Positions 1 through 7,670 are shown, counted from the stretch's first letter. The stretch is DNA of 13,822 nt from Oscillospiraceae bacterium (GCA_902803365.1 CADCPU010000142.1:1-13822); one strand, 5' to 3'. A program made the numbers and translations. Notes: a model not told the origin generated them from the sequence alone.

Positions 1-113
1 CAGCTGGGATGATTCTTTTTACGCAGGATATATTCAAAGATATCCACACGAGCCTTAGTAAGCACCATTCCCTTATCACGTATCTTCTGTTCGGCGATCG
101 ATCTGATTTCCAT
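1..113 (-). CDS. perR: Fur/PerR-family transcriptional repressor, N-terminal fragment (cut by window edge)
   Basis: Only the first 37 codons are inside the window; the gene continues beyond base 1. The reading starts MEIRSIAEQKIRDKGMVLTK and goes on through ARVDIFEYILRKKNHPS, the N-terminal winged-helix start of the Fur superfamily, in which an 'L/ITxxRxxILEYL...NHPSA' stretch is typical. The ATG at 113-111 follows a GGAGG at good distance. Proteins of this family are cytoplasmic, metal-binding repressors. Fur senses iron, Zur zinc and PerR peroxide through Fe/Mn; the diagnostic metal ligands lie in the missing part. I favour PerR because the gene's own promoter carries a 13-of-14 match to the PerR box, which implies autoregulation. 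The family assignment is firm; the PerR subtype is inferred from the operator. Confidence 0.8.
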   Translation of the reverse strand, partial: MEIRSIAEQKIRDKGMVLTKARVDIFEYILRKKNHPS

Positions 114-132
114 AAGAGCCTCCAATCCCCAT

Positions 133-170
133 TTGTAATAATTATAAATTAGGTAGAGAGGCATTGTCAA
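133..170 (-). promoter_or_regulatory. Consensus promoter overlapped by a PerR-box-like operator
   Basis: Read on the minus strand there is TTGACA (170-165), an 18-base spacer, and TATAAT (146-141), both hexamers perfect. Bases 133-147 on the plus strand read TTGTAATAATTATAA. This matches the PerR box consensus TTATAATNATTATAA at all specified positions but one (G for A at the third). The operator covers the -10 hexamer, so bound repressor would block RNA polymerase. It lies just upstream of the Fur/PerR-family gene and fits autorepression. Confidence 0.75.
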
Positions 171-193
171 TTTATGTTTGCACAGCGCACTCG

Positions 194-217
194 AAAAAGG
201 GCCGCCGAAGCGACCCT
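194..217 (-). terminator. Rho-independent terminator of the DUF4214 gene pair
   Basis: On the minus strand AGGGTCGC-TTCG-GCGGCCCT forms an 8-bp stem with one G-T pair and a TTCG tetraloop, followed directly by five T. It lies 14 bases past the stop codon of the downstream DUF4214 gene and closes that operon. Confidence 0.85.
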
Positions 218-230
218 GTAATCTGTGAAA

Positions 231-980
231 TCAATAAGGAAGTATCCTTGCCTCGATGCATTTCTCCGTAAATTCAGCTGAACGCGTAAACCCGAAGACC
301 ACCTCAGCACGCGGAGTACCTGATGCCATTACCGTAAGCCAGTAATCCTGTCCGTCTAAGTCAGGTTCGCGGTTCATGAACGTCGCATAAAGTCTTCCGA
401 GATATTCCTCATTCGACAGACCGTATCCGTTCATCTCTTCGCTAAGGAAGAATGCCGCACCGACGAACTCGCCGGTTACGTTAAAGTTGGCAAGTTCACC
501 TGCCCAGTACTGCTTTCCTTCTTCGTCATAAGATCTGCCGAGAGCTGTCGTATACATCCTCTCGACGAATGCATAAGTAAGATCCGTAGGTGCGATCTTG
601 CCTGTCGGCTTCAGGTCACCTCCTGATCGGATACCGTATGAAGCACATGTATCAGCCCACTCCTGAGAATAGATGAAGCCGTTTGCAACAGTCACGCGAT
701 CCATAGTACCTGCTGAGAGCTGCGAGAGCCAGTAGTTCATTCCGTCTTCATCAGGATCACGGTTGAAGAAAGTCTTATAAAGGATCGATACGAACAGCTC
801 GTTCGAAGTCTTCCTGTTTTCGAATTCTTCGCTGAAGATGAAACCTTGTGCGACTTCCGCACCGCTCCTCCTGAAACCGTACAGCTCATCGGACCAGTAA
901 GCGGCACCGTCAGCTTCGGGTTCACGATCGAGAACACATGTATAGAGGCGTTCTACGAACGCGAGAGTCTGCGACTTCTT
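231..980 (-). repeat. Duplicated DUF4214 coding module, copy A
   Basis: From the KKSQ codons to the stop, this 750-base segment encodes 249 residues that align without gaps to the segment at 2510-3262, about 37 substitutions apart. DNA differences are frequent at third codon positions, so this is an older tandem duplication held at protein level, not a very recent copy. Confidence 0.8.
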
Positions 981-2495
981 ATCAGCGGGAACCTCGGTAG
1001 GAGCAGGCGTCGTAGTTGTCACGCCGGCAGGCTTTGCGGTCGGAGCTGCAGGCTTTGCTGTCGGCTTTGCCGTAGCCGTTGGCGCCTTTGTCGGCGCGGC
1101 AGTCGGAGTAGGAGTCGGAGTCGCATCATACGGAACATCATAGCTGTGAGCGATATAGATCTTCCCTGCAGGGGCTCCGTCTGATGTAACGATCGTCTTC
1201 TTATCCGAACTTATTCGACCGTTTTGAGGAGTATGGATCACCAGGTATTCATAAAGTATTACTTCACCTGCTGAGATAAGCGCTTTCTTTTCCGAAGTTG
1301 CTTTTATACTGCATCCTTCTTCAAATCTCAGTTTACCGCCTGCAACAATAAAAGCATCCTTAAGCTTTATGTCTGCCCTTCCCACCACGGTCACATCAGA
1401 GTCAGTCTCAAACAAAGGTGCATCAGCATCATACGAACCTTCAGTATACTTGAACGTCAATCGATTCTTTGTCGCATTATACTGAACGCTTCCGCCGTCT
1501 CCGAGAAGATCTGAAAGTTGTCTCGGATCCTTAACCCGCTCTCCGAAAACTTTGAACGGATATCCGTCAAACTTATATTCAAACGTATAATCCGCCGGCA
1601 CCGTCAGTTTTCTTCTCGCTTCAGCTTGTCCGACATCCCTATAAGCGCTTACTCTTGCTTTGACCGTTTTCGGTTTTTTTCCGACGAAGTTGGCAATATC
1701 TATATGCGTTGTAGAACTTGAAGAGGATACCTTTTTATCTTCACCGTAATAATCGAAGATCAATTCTACGCCATAATATGTTGCACCCGGATAATCATCC
1801 CAACTGAGGATTCCCTGATCATATCGGATCCCCGACACAAGCTTGGACTCGGCTTTAACTCCGTACAGATCCGTATATACCTTATTGCTGTCTTCAAGAC
1901 CCGATTTATAATCACTGGCATATATGGAAATCTCGTAATCATATGTACCGGACCAGAAATATCCGGACAGATCCACCTCTTTATTCGTAGTGGAGGCCGA
2001 AGCATAGTCACGATAATGTTCGCCTTTGGGGTAGATCCAAAGGTAATAATGCGCTTCATTATCATAATCATGATCCCACTTAAGGATATTACCCTCCAGC
2101 CTGAAATTGTATGGATCGGGAACCCTGTTTCTCTCTACATACTCATATACGTATGTACCCTTCCACTCATATTCATTACCCGAATTATCCTTACCTTGGA
2201 GCAGCAGACCGTAAGTTCCGCCCGGCTGATCGTCTTCGTACAGTTTCTCGTGCAAATCATATGAGTTTGTTTTCAGATCGATTCCATACCCGTAGCTTTT
2301 TCCCGGAATATCGATATGCAGGTAATAAATAAATTCCGTATCAAGTGCATCCCAGGTAAGCACACCATCTTCACTGAGCGTAACATTAGTAAACTCGAGT
2401 TTATCGGCACTGACTCCGCAATTACCTGCAAACAGAACACTCATGATCATTATCAGGCTCAGCAAAAAGCTGAAGATGCGATTCTTATTATTCAT
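231..2495 (-). CDS. Secreted multidomain protein with C-terminal DUF4214 repeats (paralogue A)
   Basis: A 754-residue exported protein. The ATG at 2495 is chosen because GAGGTG lies just upstream and a signal peptide (MNNKNRIF plus hydrophobic core, likely cut after VSA at about residue 31) starts there; a longer reading to 2543 would put extra residues before the signal. The mature part begins with three short beta repeats marked by GVLTWD, NILKWD and GILSWD, fibronectin-III-like in spacing. A beta-rich middle (about residues 320-450), possibly helix-like, follows, then a Pro/Thr/Ala linker (about 458-503). The C-terminus is four copies of a 'FVxxLYxxxLxRxPDxxGxxYW' motif, the hallmark of DUF4214, arranged as two tandem pairs. 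No LPXTG, SLH or catalytic motif is visible, so anchoring and ligand are unknown. A role in surface binding or adhesion is inference. It is the second gene of an operon, 14 bases after its paralogue. Confidence 0.85.
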   Translation of the reverse strand: MNNKNRIFSFLLSLIMIMSVLFAGNCGVSADKLEFTNVTLSEDGVLTWDALDTEFIYYLHIDIPGKSYGYGIDLKTNSYDLHEKLYEDDQPGGTYGLLLQGKDNSGNEYEWKGTYVYEYVERNRVPDPYNFRLEGNILKWDHDYDNEAHYYLWIYPKGEHYRDYASASTTNKEVDLSGYFWSGTYDYEISIYASDYKSGLEDSNKVYTDLYGVKAESKLVSGIRYDQGILSWDDYPGATYYGVELIFDYYGEDKKVSSSSSTTHIDIANFVGKKPKTVKARVSAYRDVGQAEARRKLTVPADYTFEYKFDGYPFKVFGERVKDPRQLSDLLGDGGSVQYNATKNRLTFKYTEGSYDADAPLFETDSDVTVVGRADIKLKDAFIVAGGKLRFEEGCSIKATSEKKALISAGEVILYEYLVIHTPQNGRISSDKKTIVTSDGAPAGKIYIAHSYDVPYDATPTPTPTAAPTKAPTATAKPTAKPAAPTAKPAGVTTTTPAPTEVPADKKSQTLAFVERLYTCVLDREPEADGAAYWSDELYGFRRSGAEVAQGFIFSEEFENRKTSNELFVSILYKTFFNRDPDEDGMNYWLSQLSAGTMDRVTVANGFIYSQEWADTCASYGIRSGGDLKPTGKIAPTDLTYAFVERMYTTALGRSYDEEGKQYWAGELANFNVTGEFVGAAFFLSEEMNGYGLSNEEYLGRLYATFMNREPDLDGQDYWLTVMASGTPRAEVVFGFTRSAEFTEKCIEARILPY

Positions 2496-2509
2496 TTCTC
2501 TCACCTCTA

Positions 2510-3262
2510 TCAGGAATAAGGAAGTATCCTTGCTTCTACACATTTCTCGGTAAACTCCGAACTTCTCGTGAATCCGAAGACCACGTCAGAGCGCTGCATT
2601 CCGCCCTCCATGACACCGAGCCAGTATGCTTTTCCGTCAGGATCGGGTTCACGGTTCATGAATGTAGCATAAAGTCTAACGAGATATTCTTCATTTGACA
2701 GACCATATCCGTTCATTTCCCCACTCAGGAAGAATGCTGCACCGACATACTCACCGGTAACATTAAAGTTAGCCAGTTCACTTGCCCAATACTGCCTGCC
2801 CTCTTCATCATAAGCGCGTCCCATCGCCGTCGTATACATGCGTTCAACAAATGCATATGTAAGATCGGTAGGTGCGATATTGCCCGTCGGCTTCAATTCA
2901 CCGCCTGAGCGGATGCCGTAAGATGCGCAGGTATCGGCCCATTCCTGAGAATATATAAATCCGTTGGCAACGGCAGTTCTGTCCATTGCGCCGGATGAAA
3001 GCTGCTCAAGCCAATAGTTCATTCCGGCCTCATCAGGAGCGCGGTTAAAGAACGTGTTATAAAGGATCGTGACAAACTGTTCGTTTGAAGTCTTCCTGTT
3101 TTCGAACTCTTCACTGAAGATGAAGCCCTGTGCGACCTCGGCTCCCGTGCGACGGAAGCCGTAGAGCTCATCAGACCAATATGCAGCTCCTTCCGCCTCA
3201 GGCTCACGGTTCAGAACGCAACTGTAGAGACGCTCTACAAATGAGAGGATCTGAGACTTCTT
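2510..3262 (-). repeat. Duplicated DUF4214 coding module, copy B
   Basis: Partner of 231-980. It encodes 250 residues (one extra C-terminal Ser). The flanking Pro/Thr linkers differ in length and order, so the conserved block begins sharply at the KKSQ sequence. Confidence 0.8.
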
Positions 3263-4954
3263 CTCAACCGGAACCGGTGTAGGTGTCGGAGTCGTAGTAG
3301 AGGAAGCGGCAGGCTTGATAGTCGGCTTTACCGAAGGCTGCGCCGTCGGTTTTGCGTCAGGCTTGGTTGTCGGCTTTGCCGTTGGAGTAGCCGTCGGAAC
3401 AGGAGTCGGCAGAGCGTCTGCAAAGGACATCCACACCTTTGATGCTTTCTTATTGTCTTTTGTTACGATCTCTGTCTCATCATCGTTCAACTTGCCGTTT
3501 TTAGGGATAAGGATATGCGTATAGTCATACATGAGGATCACGCCGCGCTCACCTCCCAGACCGCATCCGATCGCACTGCCCTTATCAAGAGATTCAACGG
3601 ATACGCGATCGACCAGTTCATTAAACAACATATATTCATTTGCTCTCAGGATGTAATCACCCTTACCCTTAAGATCCATGGTCACTCCATCCATAACTAT
3701 TATGTTATCGGCAGAGATCGCATACGTATCCGACTCTATCGTTAACGAAGAGTCCGAATCGATAATCAGATCCTCCGCTTCAATAAACGCAGCGGGATAC
3801 TTGATATTACAGTTTCCTTCTACCGTCAGCGTACCGCTGCTCTGAATGATCGGAGAGCTCTTATCCGTATTATCCGTTACAATAAAATGCGGGTTGTTAA
3901 TTACCAATCTGTTTTCGGTAGGTATATACTTAACGCTTCCGCCATCACCGCAGATATCGTCAAGGTACCAGTTATTGTTTACCCTCCTGCCTCTGTAGAT
4001 CAAGGGATAACCGTCATAAGTGTACTTAAATGAGTATTCACCCAAAGTACTGATATTATAAACAACATCGTCTCCTTCATTGTGTTCCGCATATATCCTG
4101 ATTCCCATTTCATAATGGTCACTGCCGAATTCCTCAGACAGGTCGATAGCGGTTCCTCTGGTAACAAATTCTTCATCGTGGTACCCAAAACCATCATATG
4201 AAGTAGCAGTGACAGAATATCTTGTTGCTCCGGGAACATGATCCCAGCTCAGGATTCCATCCTTATATTTCAGACCCGTTATCTGAGGTCCTGTCGAAGG
4301 AACATCTTCGAAGTTAACATAGCATTCATCACTCTGAGGATTAGGCTTATTGACCGATTCAGCCCAGATCAATATCCTGTAATCATATGTTCCTTTATAT
4401 AATCCCGGGAAATCCATCTTCGGTTCACGGGTAAAACATTCTCTGGCGGCAACATAATTGCCTTCATCATCTCTTGCAACGATATCTAAACAGAAGATAA
4501 TGTTTTCCTTCGGAAGGACCGAGAAATCATAATCCCATACAAGCTGATCACCTTCCAGACGGGCATTTGCCGGAACAGGCAATCTTTTATTCGGATTCGA
4601 AAACTGATACAGTCCTTTCCATTCATACAGATTCCCGGATGCATCACGAGCTGTAAGCGTCACGTAATACAGATCATCATATGCTTTGATCCTCTCCAGA
4701 TATTCATTGATATCAAAAGAAGTCGTATTGGATCCGGTCCGCTCCGAAAAATAAAGCAGAACATTGTGCTCTCTTTCCAAATGGATCTCATACTTTCCTA
4801 TCCCTTTGAGGGGATCCCAGGTCATGATACCGTCATCACTGATCTTGACATTTGAAAATTCCAAAGTCTCGGCACGCACATCACGCACGCCAAAGCCCAC
4901 AAACGAAAACAGCATTGCAAACACGAGCAATGCGCTGAACATTGTTTTTCTCAT
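2510..4954 (-). CDS. Secreted multidomain protein with C-terminal DUF4214 repeats (paralogue B)
   Basis: An 814-residue exported protein with the same plan as its neighbour. It has a signal peptide (MRKTMFSALLVF..., likely cut after VRA at about residue 28), Trp-Asp-marked beta repeats (GIMTWD, QLVWDY, GILSWD), and a beta-rich middle (about 340-500) of short hydrophobic strands resembling a small parallel beta structure. A Pro/Thr/Lys linker (about 515-562) leads to four DUF4214 'LY...R.P...G..YW' motifs to the end. The ATG at 4954 follows AGGAG ten bases upstream. The last 250 residues match paralogue A at about 85% by my count, but the N-terminal two thirds is far more diverged, which suggests a shared C-terminal function with different N-terminal targets. 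First gene of the pair; an obvious promoter was not found in 4955-5046. Function unknown; extracellular location is well supported. Confidence 0.85.
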   Translation of the reverse strand: MRKTMFSALLVFAMLFSFVGFGVRDVRAETLEFSNVKISDDGIMTWDPLKGIGKYEIHLEREHNVLLYFSERTGSNTTSFDINEYLERIKAYDDLYYVTLTARDASGNLYEWKGLYQFSNPNKRLPVPANARLEGDQLVWDYDFSVLPKENIIFCLDIVARDDEGNYVAARECFTREPKMDFPGLYKGTYDYRILIWAESVNKPNPQSDECYVNFEDVPSTGPQITGLKYKDGILSWDHVPGATRYSVTATSYDGFGYHDEEFVTRGTAIDLSEEFGSDHYEMGIRIYAEHNEGDDVVYNISTLGEYSFKYTYDGYPLIYRGRRVNNNWYLDDICGDGGSVKYIPTENRLVINNPHFIVTDNTDKSSPIIQSSGTLTVEGNCNIKYPAAFIEAEDLIIDSDSSLTIESDTYAISADNIIVMDGVTMDLKGKGDYILRANEYMLFNELVDRVSVESLDKGSAIGCGLGGERGVILMYDYTHILIPKNGKLNDDETEIVTKDNKKASKVWMSFADALPTPVPTATPTAKPTTKPDAKPTAQPSVKPTIKPAASSTTTPTPTPVPVEKKSQILSFVERLYSCVLNREPEAEGAAYWSDELYGFRRTGAEVAQGFIFSEEFENRKTSNEQFVTILYNTFFNRAPDEAGMNYWLEQLSSGAMDRTAVANGFIYSQEWADTCASYGIRSGGELKPTGNIAPTDLTYAFVERMYTTAMGRAYDEEGRQYWASELANFNVTGEYVGAAFFLSGEMNGYGLSNEEYLVRLYATFMNREPDPDGKAYWLGVMEGGMQRSDVVFGFTRSSEFTEKCVEARILPYS

Positions 4955-5046
4955 TTACATAATACTCCTGATTATAAAAATCAGTTTGATTTTATCACGA
5001 ACGGAGAAAAATGAAATAACAATATCGCTATTTTTTTGTCGAAATT

Positions 5047-5078
5047 AAAAACCGCCCGATCGCATAGCAACCAGGCGG
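5047..5078 (-). terminator. Rho-independent terminator of the DUF4004-ArsR operon
   Basis: On the minus strand CCGCCTG pairs with CGGGCGG (one T-G pair) around a loop that can itself pair further, followed by five T. It starts 26 bases after the stop codon of the ArsR-type gene and separates it from the DUF4214 operon. Confidence 0.75.
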
Positions 5079-5104
5079 AAAACAGAAGTGTATATGGATA
5101 GAAA

Positions 5105-5581
5105 TTATTTCTTCTTTTTCTTGTTATCCTTGTCCTTTTTCTTCTTCTCGCTCTTCTTCTTTTTCTTGCCCTTCTTGAGCTCGTCGAGATCAGGACTTGC
5201 GATAACTATCTTCGGCTCGGGTACCGAACCGCTCTTCTTAAGTACGGGAGATGCCTTGCGGCTCTTAGCAGCTGCTGTGGAAGCACTCTTTACCTTTCCT
5301 ACTACAGGTGGTTCGAGGAAAGAATCTATGAGCATCCGAAGCTGTGATACAGCCTCCCTGTTTATCGAATAGTAAACGTAGCGACCGTCCTTGCGGGCGC
5401 TGAGGATATTGTTTTCGAGCAACAGATTAAGATGGTGCGACAAAGTAGGCTGTGTTATCTGGAACACAGGCAGTATGTCTTTTGCACACTTTTCGCCGTC
5501 CGCACTGATGATCTCCAGGATCTTGATCCTGGTCGGCTCAGCAAGAACAGACATCATCTCAATAATGTTTGAACCCTCCAA
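5105..5581 (-). CDS. ArsR-family winged-helix repressor with long lysine-rich tail
   Basis: A 158-residue protein. Residues 1-90 form an ArsR/SmtB-type winged helix: 'LAEPTRIKILEII' early, the recognition helix 'QPTLSHHLNLL' (about 44-54), and the wing 'ARKDGRYVYYSI' (about 62-73). The classical ELCVCDL metal site is absent; only Cys32 lies near it, so metal sensing of the ArsR type is not supported. After residue 90 comes an unusual 68-residue extension, basic and Ala/Ser/Pro-rich, ending in 23 residues of which 17 are lysine. Typical family members stop near 90-120 residues. The start is TTG at 5581: AAAGGGG sits seven bases upstream, and the first in-frame ATG (codon 9) would be poorly spaced. 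The stop of the DUF4004 gene lies 15 bases upstream in the same frame, so the two are co-transcribed. Target genes are unknown. Confidence 0.85.
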   Translation of the reverse strand: MEGSNIIEMMSVLAEPTRIKILEIISADGEKCAKDILPVFQITQPTLSHHLNLLLENNILSARKDGRYVYYSINREAVSQLRMLIDSFLEPPVVGKVKSASTAAAKSRKASPVLKKSGSVPEPKIVIASPDLDELKKGKKKKKSEKKKKDKDNKKKKK

Positions 5582-5596
5582 AAATATGCCCCTTTC

Positions 5597-6223
5597 TTAT
5601 GCGATAAGCTGATCCTTCAATGCTTCCTCAAACTCCACCAGATTTGCGCATGCGATAACTTCGGTATTGTCCTCGAGGAGGATATCTTCCTCACCCTTTA
5701 CGAGTACCGTCATAGGCACGCCCAACTTACGAAGCAACAGGAGCTGATATTCCTTGCTTGCTTCAACAGACAGATATTTACAGAGCAATCTTAAAACCTG
5801 CTTTGCATCTTCCAAATAGATTCCTGACAATTTCATCAGATGGTCAACGACATACATTCCGAATACGTCGTCAAAATCGAGCATCTTCTTCTCAGGAAAT
5901 ACGCTTGCAAAAGCCGTTACTGCGAGCTTGGAAACCAACTCGAGTCCGACAAAATCGTTGAACGGGATCTTGAAGCTCTTTACATTAGCAGAGAAAAGCT
6001 CGCGCATCTGATCTACAGTAAGCTCTCTCTTGAGTTCCTTGATCCTCTGGATCCTTGCAAAGATCTTATCCTTAGGAAAGAATGTCTCCTGACCTGTGGC
6101 TGTAGCTTTATGGATGAACCAACATTCCGGAATCAAATTCATTCTCTTCCAACGATAAAGAGTACCGTAGGAAATCCTTGCTGCCCTTAAAAGGTCCTTT
6201 TTTGAAATCAATTCTTCGTGCAT
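5597..6223 (-). CDS. YhbD-like DUF4004 protein with MerR-type helix-turn-helix
   Basis: A 208-residue cytoplasmic protein. The N-terminus 'LISKKDLLRAARISYGTLYR' followed by WKR.NLIPE.WFI and 'TGQETFFPKDKI' is characteristic of the DUF4004 family, known from Bacillus subtilis YhbD; residues 6-60 look like a MerR-type DNA-binding domain. The rest is mostly helical and lacks a recognisable effector domain. The ATG at 6223 is preferred over the GTG three codons upstream because GGAG lies eight bases before it and the GTG overlaps that site. In B. subtilis yhbD is followed by the bactofilin genes yhbE and yhbF; here the next gene is an ArsR-type repressor instead. The family call is confident. The regulatory role is inferred from the helix-turn-helix. 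Confidence 0.8.
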   Translation of the reverse strand: MHEELISKKDLLRAARISYGTLYRWKRMNLIPECWFIHKATATGQETFFPKDKIFARIQRIKELKRELTVDQMRELFSANVKSFKIPFNDFVGLELVSKLAVTAFASVFPEKKMLDFDDVFGMYVVDHLMKLSGIYLEDAKQVLRLLCKYLSVEASKEYQLLLLRKLGVPMTVLVKGEEDILLEDNTEVIACANLVEFEEALKDQLIA

Positions 6224-6299
6224 ATTAATCACTCCGTCAGCCTTAATATCAATAAAATCATCACTATGGATATTGTAGGATAACTATGTTACAAACAAA

Positions 6300-6335
6300 A
6301 AACACTCGTGTTTAGTTAACAATTCATGTTATTGT
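6300..6335. promoter_or_regulatory. Pair of dyads upstream of the DUF4004 gene, candidate operator
   Basis: Two inverted repeats lie side by side in the 159-base gap before the DUF4004 gene: AAACAC-TC-GTGTTT (6300-6313) and ACAAT-N7-ATTGT (6319-6335). Neither is followed by a T-run on the minus strand in terminator position, so an operator is likelier than a terminator. I could not place a convincing promoter here. Confidence 0.3.
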
Positions 6336-6364
6336 CCGAAAATAATATGCATGAAATATGATGT

Positions 6365-6382
6365 AAAAAATCTGTATTACAG
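6365..6382 (-). terminator. Weak candidate terminator after the MalY/PatB-type gene
   Basis: Minus strand CTGT-AAT-ACAG followed by A and six T, directly at the stop codon. The stem has only four base pairs, so its strength is doubtful. Confidence 0.3.
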
Positions 6383-7519
6383 TTACAAACAGCCCTTGAT
6401 CCTGCCTAGCGCTTCCCTTACGATACTCCTCGGGCAAGCAACATTGAGCCTTATAAATCCATCTCCCCCGATTCCGAAAAACTCGCCCTCAGACACTCGT
6501 ACATGGGCCTTTTTGAGCAGCGTCCCGGAAAAGTTCTCATGCTTTCTGCAGTCGATCCACACAAGATACGTCCCCTCAGGTTTCATTACAACAAGGTCCG
6601 TATCCTGCAGTTCATTTATTACAAGATCAACATTACCTTCTATATATTCAAGGAGTTCATCAAGCCATGCTTCGCCGTGATTATAAGCCTCGATCGTAGC
6701 CGCGATCGCCATCTTGTTAAGACCGAATGCACCTGTAACAAAAGAAAGCTTATCGATCTTTTCCAGCGCTTCTTTGTTCTCGGACACGATGTTCGCAGCC
6801 TGAATACCCGCAAGATTAAATGTCTTCGTAGGAGACGAGAGCACGATGCAGTTATGCGACACCTCAGACGATATCTTTGACATTGGGATATGCTGTCTGC
6901 CTCCGAGGACCAGGTCCGCATGGATCTCATCACTTACGATAAATACACCGTACTTAAGACAAAGATCCGAGATCGTCTTAAGTTCCTCATAAGTCCATAC
7001 GCGGCCACCCGGGTTATGCGGCGAACACCAAAGAAGAAGTTTTACGTTGTCTTTACGTATCTTCTCCTCCACGTCTTTTAGGTCGAGCTCATATCTTCCG
7101 TTCACGTTCTTTAATTCAGAGATCGTAAGCTTACGGCCGTTGCCTTCAACACAGCGTTCAAACGGACCATAGACAGGCTCGAAGATAAGAACATGGTCCC
7201 CCTCTTCGGTAAGCGCCCTGACAGCATATGAAATAGAAAGTATTACACTCGGGATCGGGATGATCTCTTCCGGTTTTACGTCCCAGTCGTAGCGTCTCTT
7301 AAACCAGCTGATGACAGCCTCATCATATTCGCTGCCCGCCTCCGAGTATCCGAAGATCCCGTTTTGAGCGATCTTTACAAGCGCATCCGACACCTCCGGC
7401 GGGCACTTAAAATCCATATCCGCCACCCACATGGGTATGAGGTCATCAATGCCTTCTATCTTCTGATATTTAATGTCATCCTGAGTATTTCTGTCTGTTA
7501 TCGTATCAAAATCGTACAT
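6383..7519 (-). CDS. MalY/PatB-type PLP-dependent aminotransferase or cystathionine beta-lyase
   Basis: A 378-residue fold-type I PLP enzyme of the class I/II aminotransferase group, MalY/PatB branch. Diagnostic features are the opening 'LIPMWVADMDF', the 'GIFGYSE' stretch, the Asn of NPGGR (169), the Asp/His of SDEIHADL (197 and 200), and the Schiff-base lysine in SSPTKTFNLAG (232). A C-terminal Arg in IRLNVACPR (357) would bind the substrate carboxylate. Length fits the family (about 380-400). Members cleave cystathionine or cysteine C-S bonds to give pyruvate, ammonia and a thiol, and some act as aminotransferases; which reaction applies cannot be told here. The ATG at 7519 has AAGGG about eight bases upstream. 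It appears transcribed alone, with a terminator of the preceding gene at 7635-7670. Confidence 0.88.
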   Translation of the reverse strand: MYDFDTITDRNTQDDIKYQKIEGIDDLIPMWVADMDFKCPPEVSDALVKIAQNGIFGYSEAGSEYDEAVISWFKRRYDWDVKPEEIIPIPSVILSISYAVRALTEEGDHVLIFEPVYGPFERCVEGNGRKLTISELKNVNGRYELDLKDVEEKIRKDNVKLLLWCSPHNPGGRVWTYEELKTISDLCLKYGVFIVSDEIHADLVLGGRQHIPMSKISSEVSHNCIVLSSPTKTFNLAGIQAANIVSENKEALEKIDKLSFVTGAFGLNKMAIAATIEAYNHGEAWLDELLEYIEGNVDLVINELQDTDLVVMKPEGTYLVWIDCRKHENFSGTLLKKAHVRVSEGEFFGIGGDGFIRLNVACPRSIVREALGRIKGCL

Positions 7520-7634
7520 ATCCTTATCCCTTCTTAGATCTCTTCTATAATATTATCATTTTTATCCGCCGTGAGTTTCAGGATTTCGAGTACACATACA
7601 GCTTAACCATCATGGTCAGATTAACCCAAAGCAC

Positions 7635-7670
7635 AAAAAAGCCGCCGCCCCTCACGAAGCGCCGGCCTTT
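7635..7670 (-). terminator. Rho-independent terminator of the small membrane protein operon
   Basis: On the minus strand AAAGGCCGGCGC can pair with GCGGCGGCTTT, with one bulged G and one mismatch, around a loop of about ten bases, and runs into six T. It lies 21 bases past the stop of the zinc-ribbon gene. Confidence 0.7.

Noticed and set aside
846..1184. A 112-codon plus-strand open frame rich in Arg, Ser and Cys
   Set aside because: It mirrors the Pro/Thr linker and DUF4214 codons of the minus-strand gene; composition is an artefact of the repeat-rich sense strand.
2496..2543. A 16-codon upstream extension of DUF4214 paralogue A
   Set aside because: It overlaps the end of paralogue B, has no suitable ribosome site, and would bury the signal peptide; the ATG at 2495 has GAGGTG at normal distance.
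4970..4985. A TATAAT on the minus strand just before DUF4214 paralogue B
   Set aside because: Used as a -10 box it would put the transcription start within the ribosome site, and no -35 lies 16-18 bases upstream; probably chance in an AT-rich leader.
5105..5200. A/T-rich tract near the end of the ArsR-type gene as a possible frameshifted or non-coding end
   Set aside because: Lysine codons alternate AAA and AAG with Ser, Glu, Asp and Asn interspersed, and a terminator follows the stop at normal distance, so the tail reads as genuine coding sequence.
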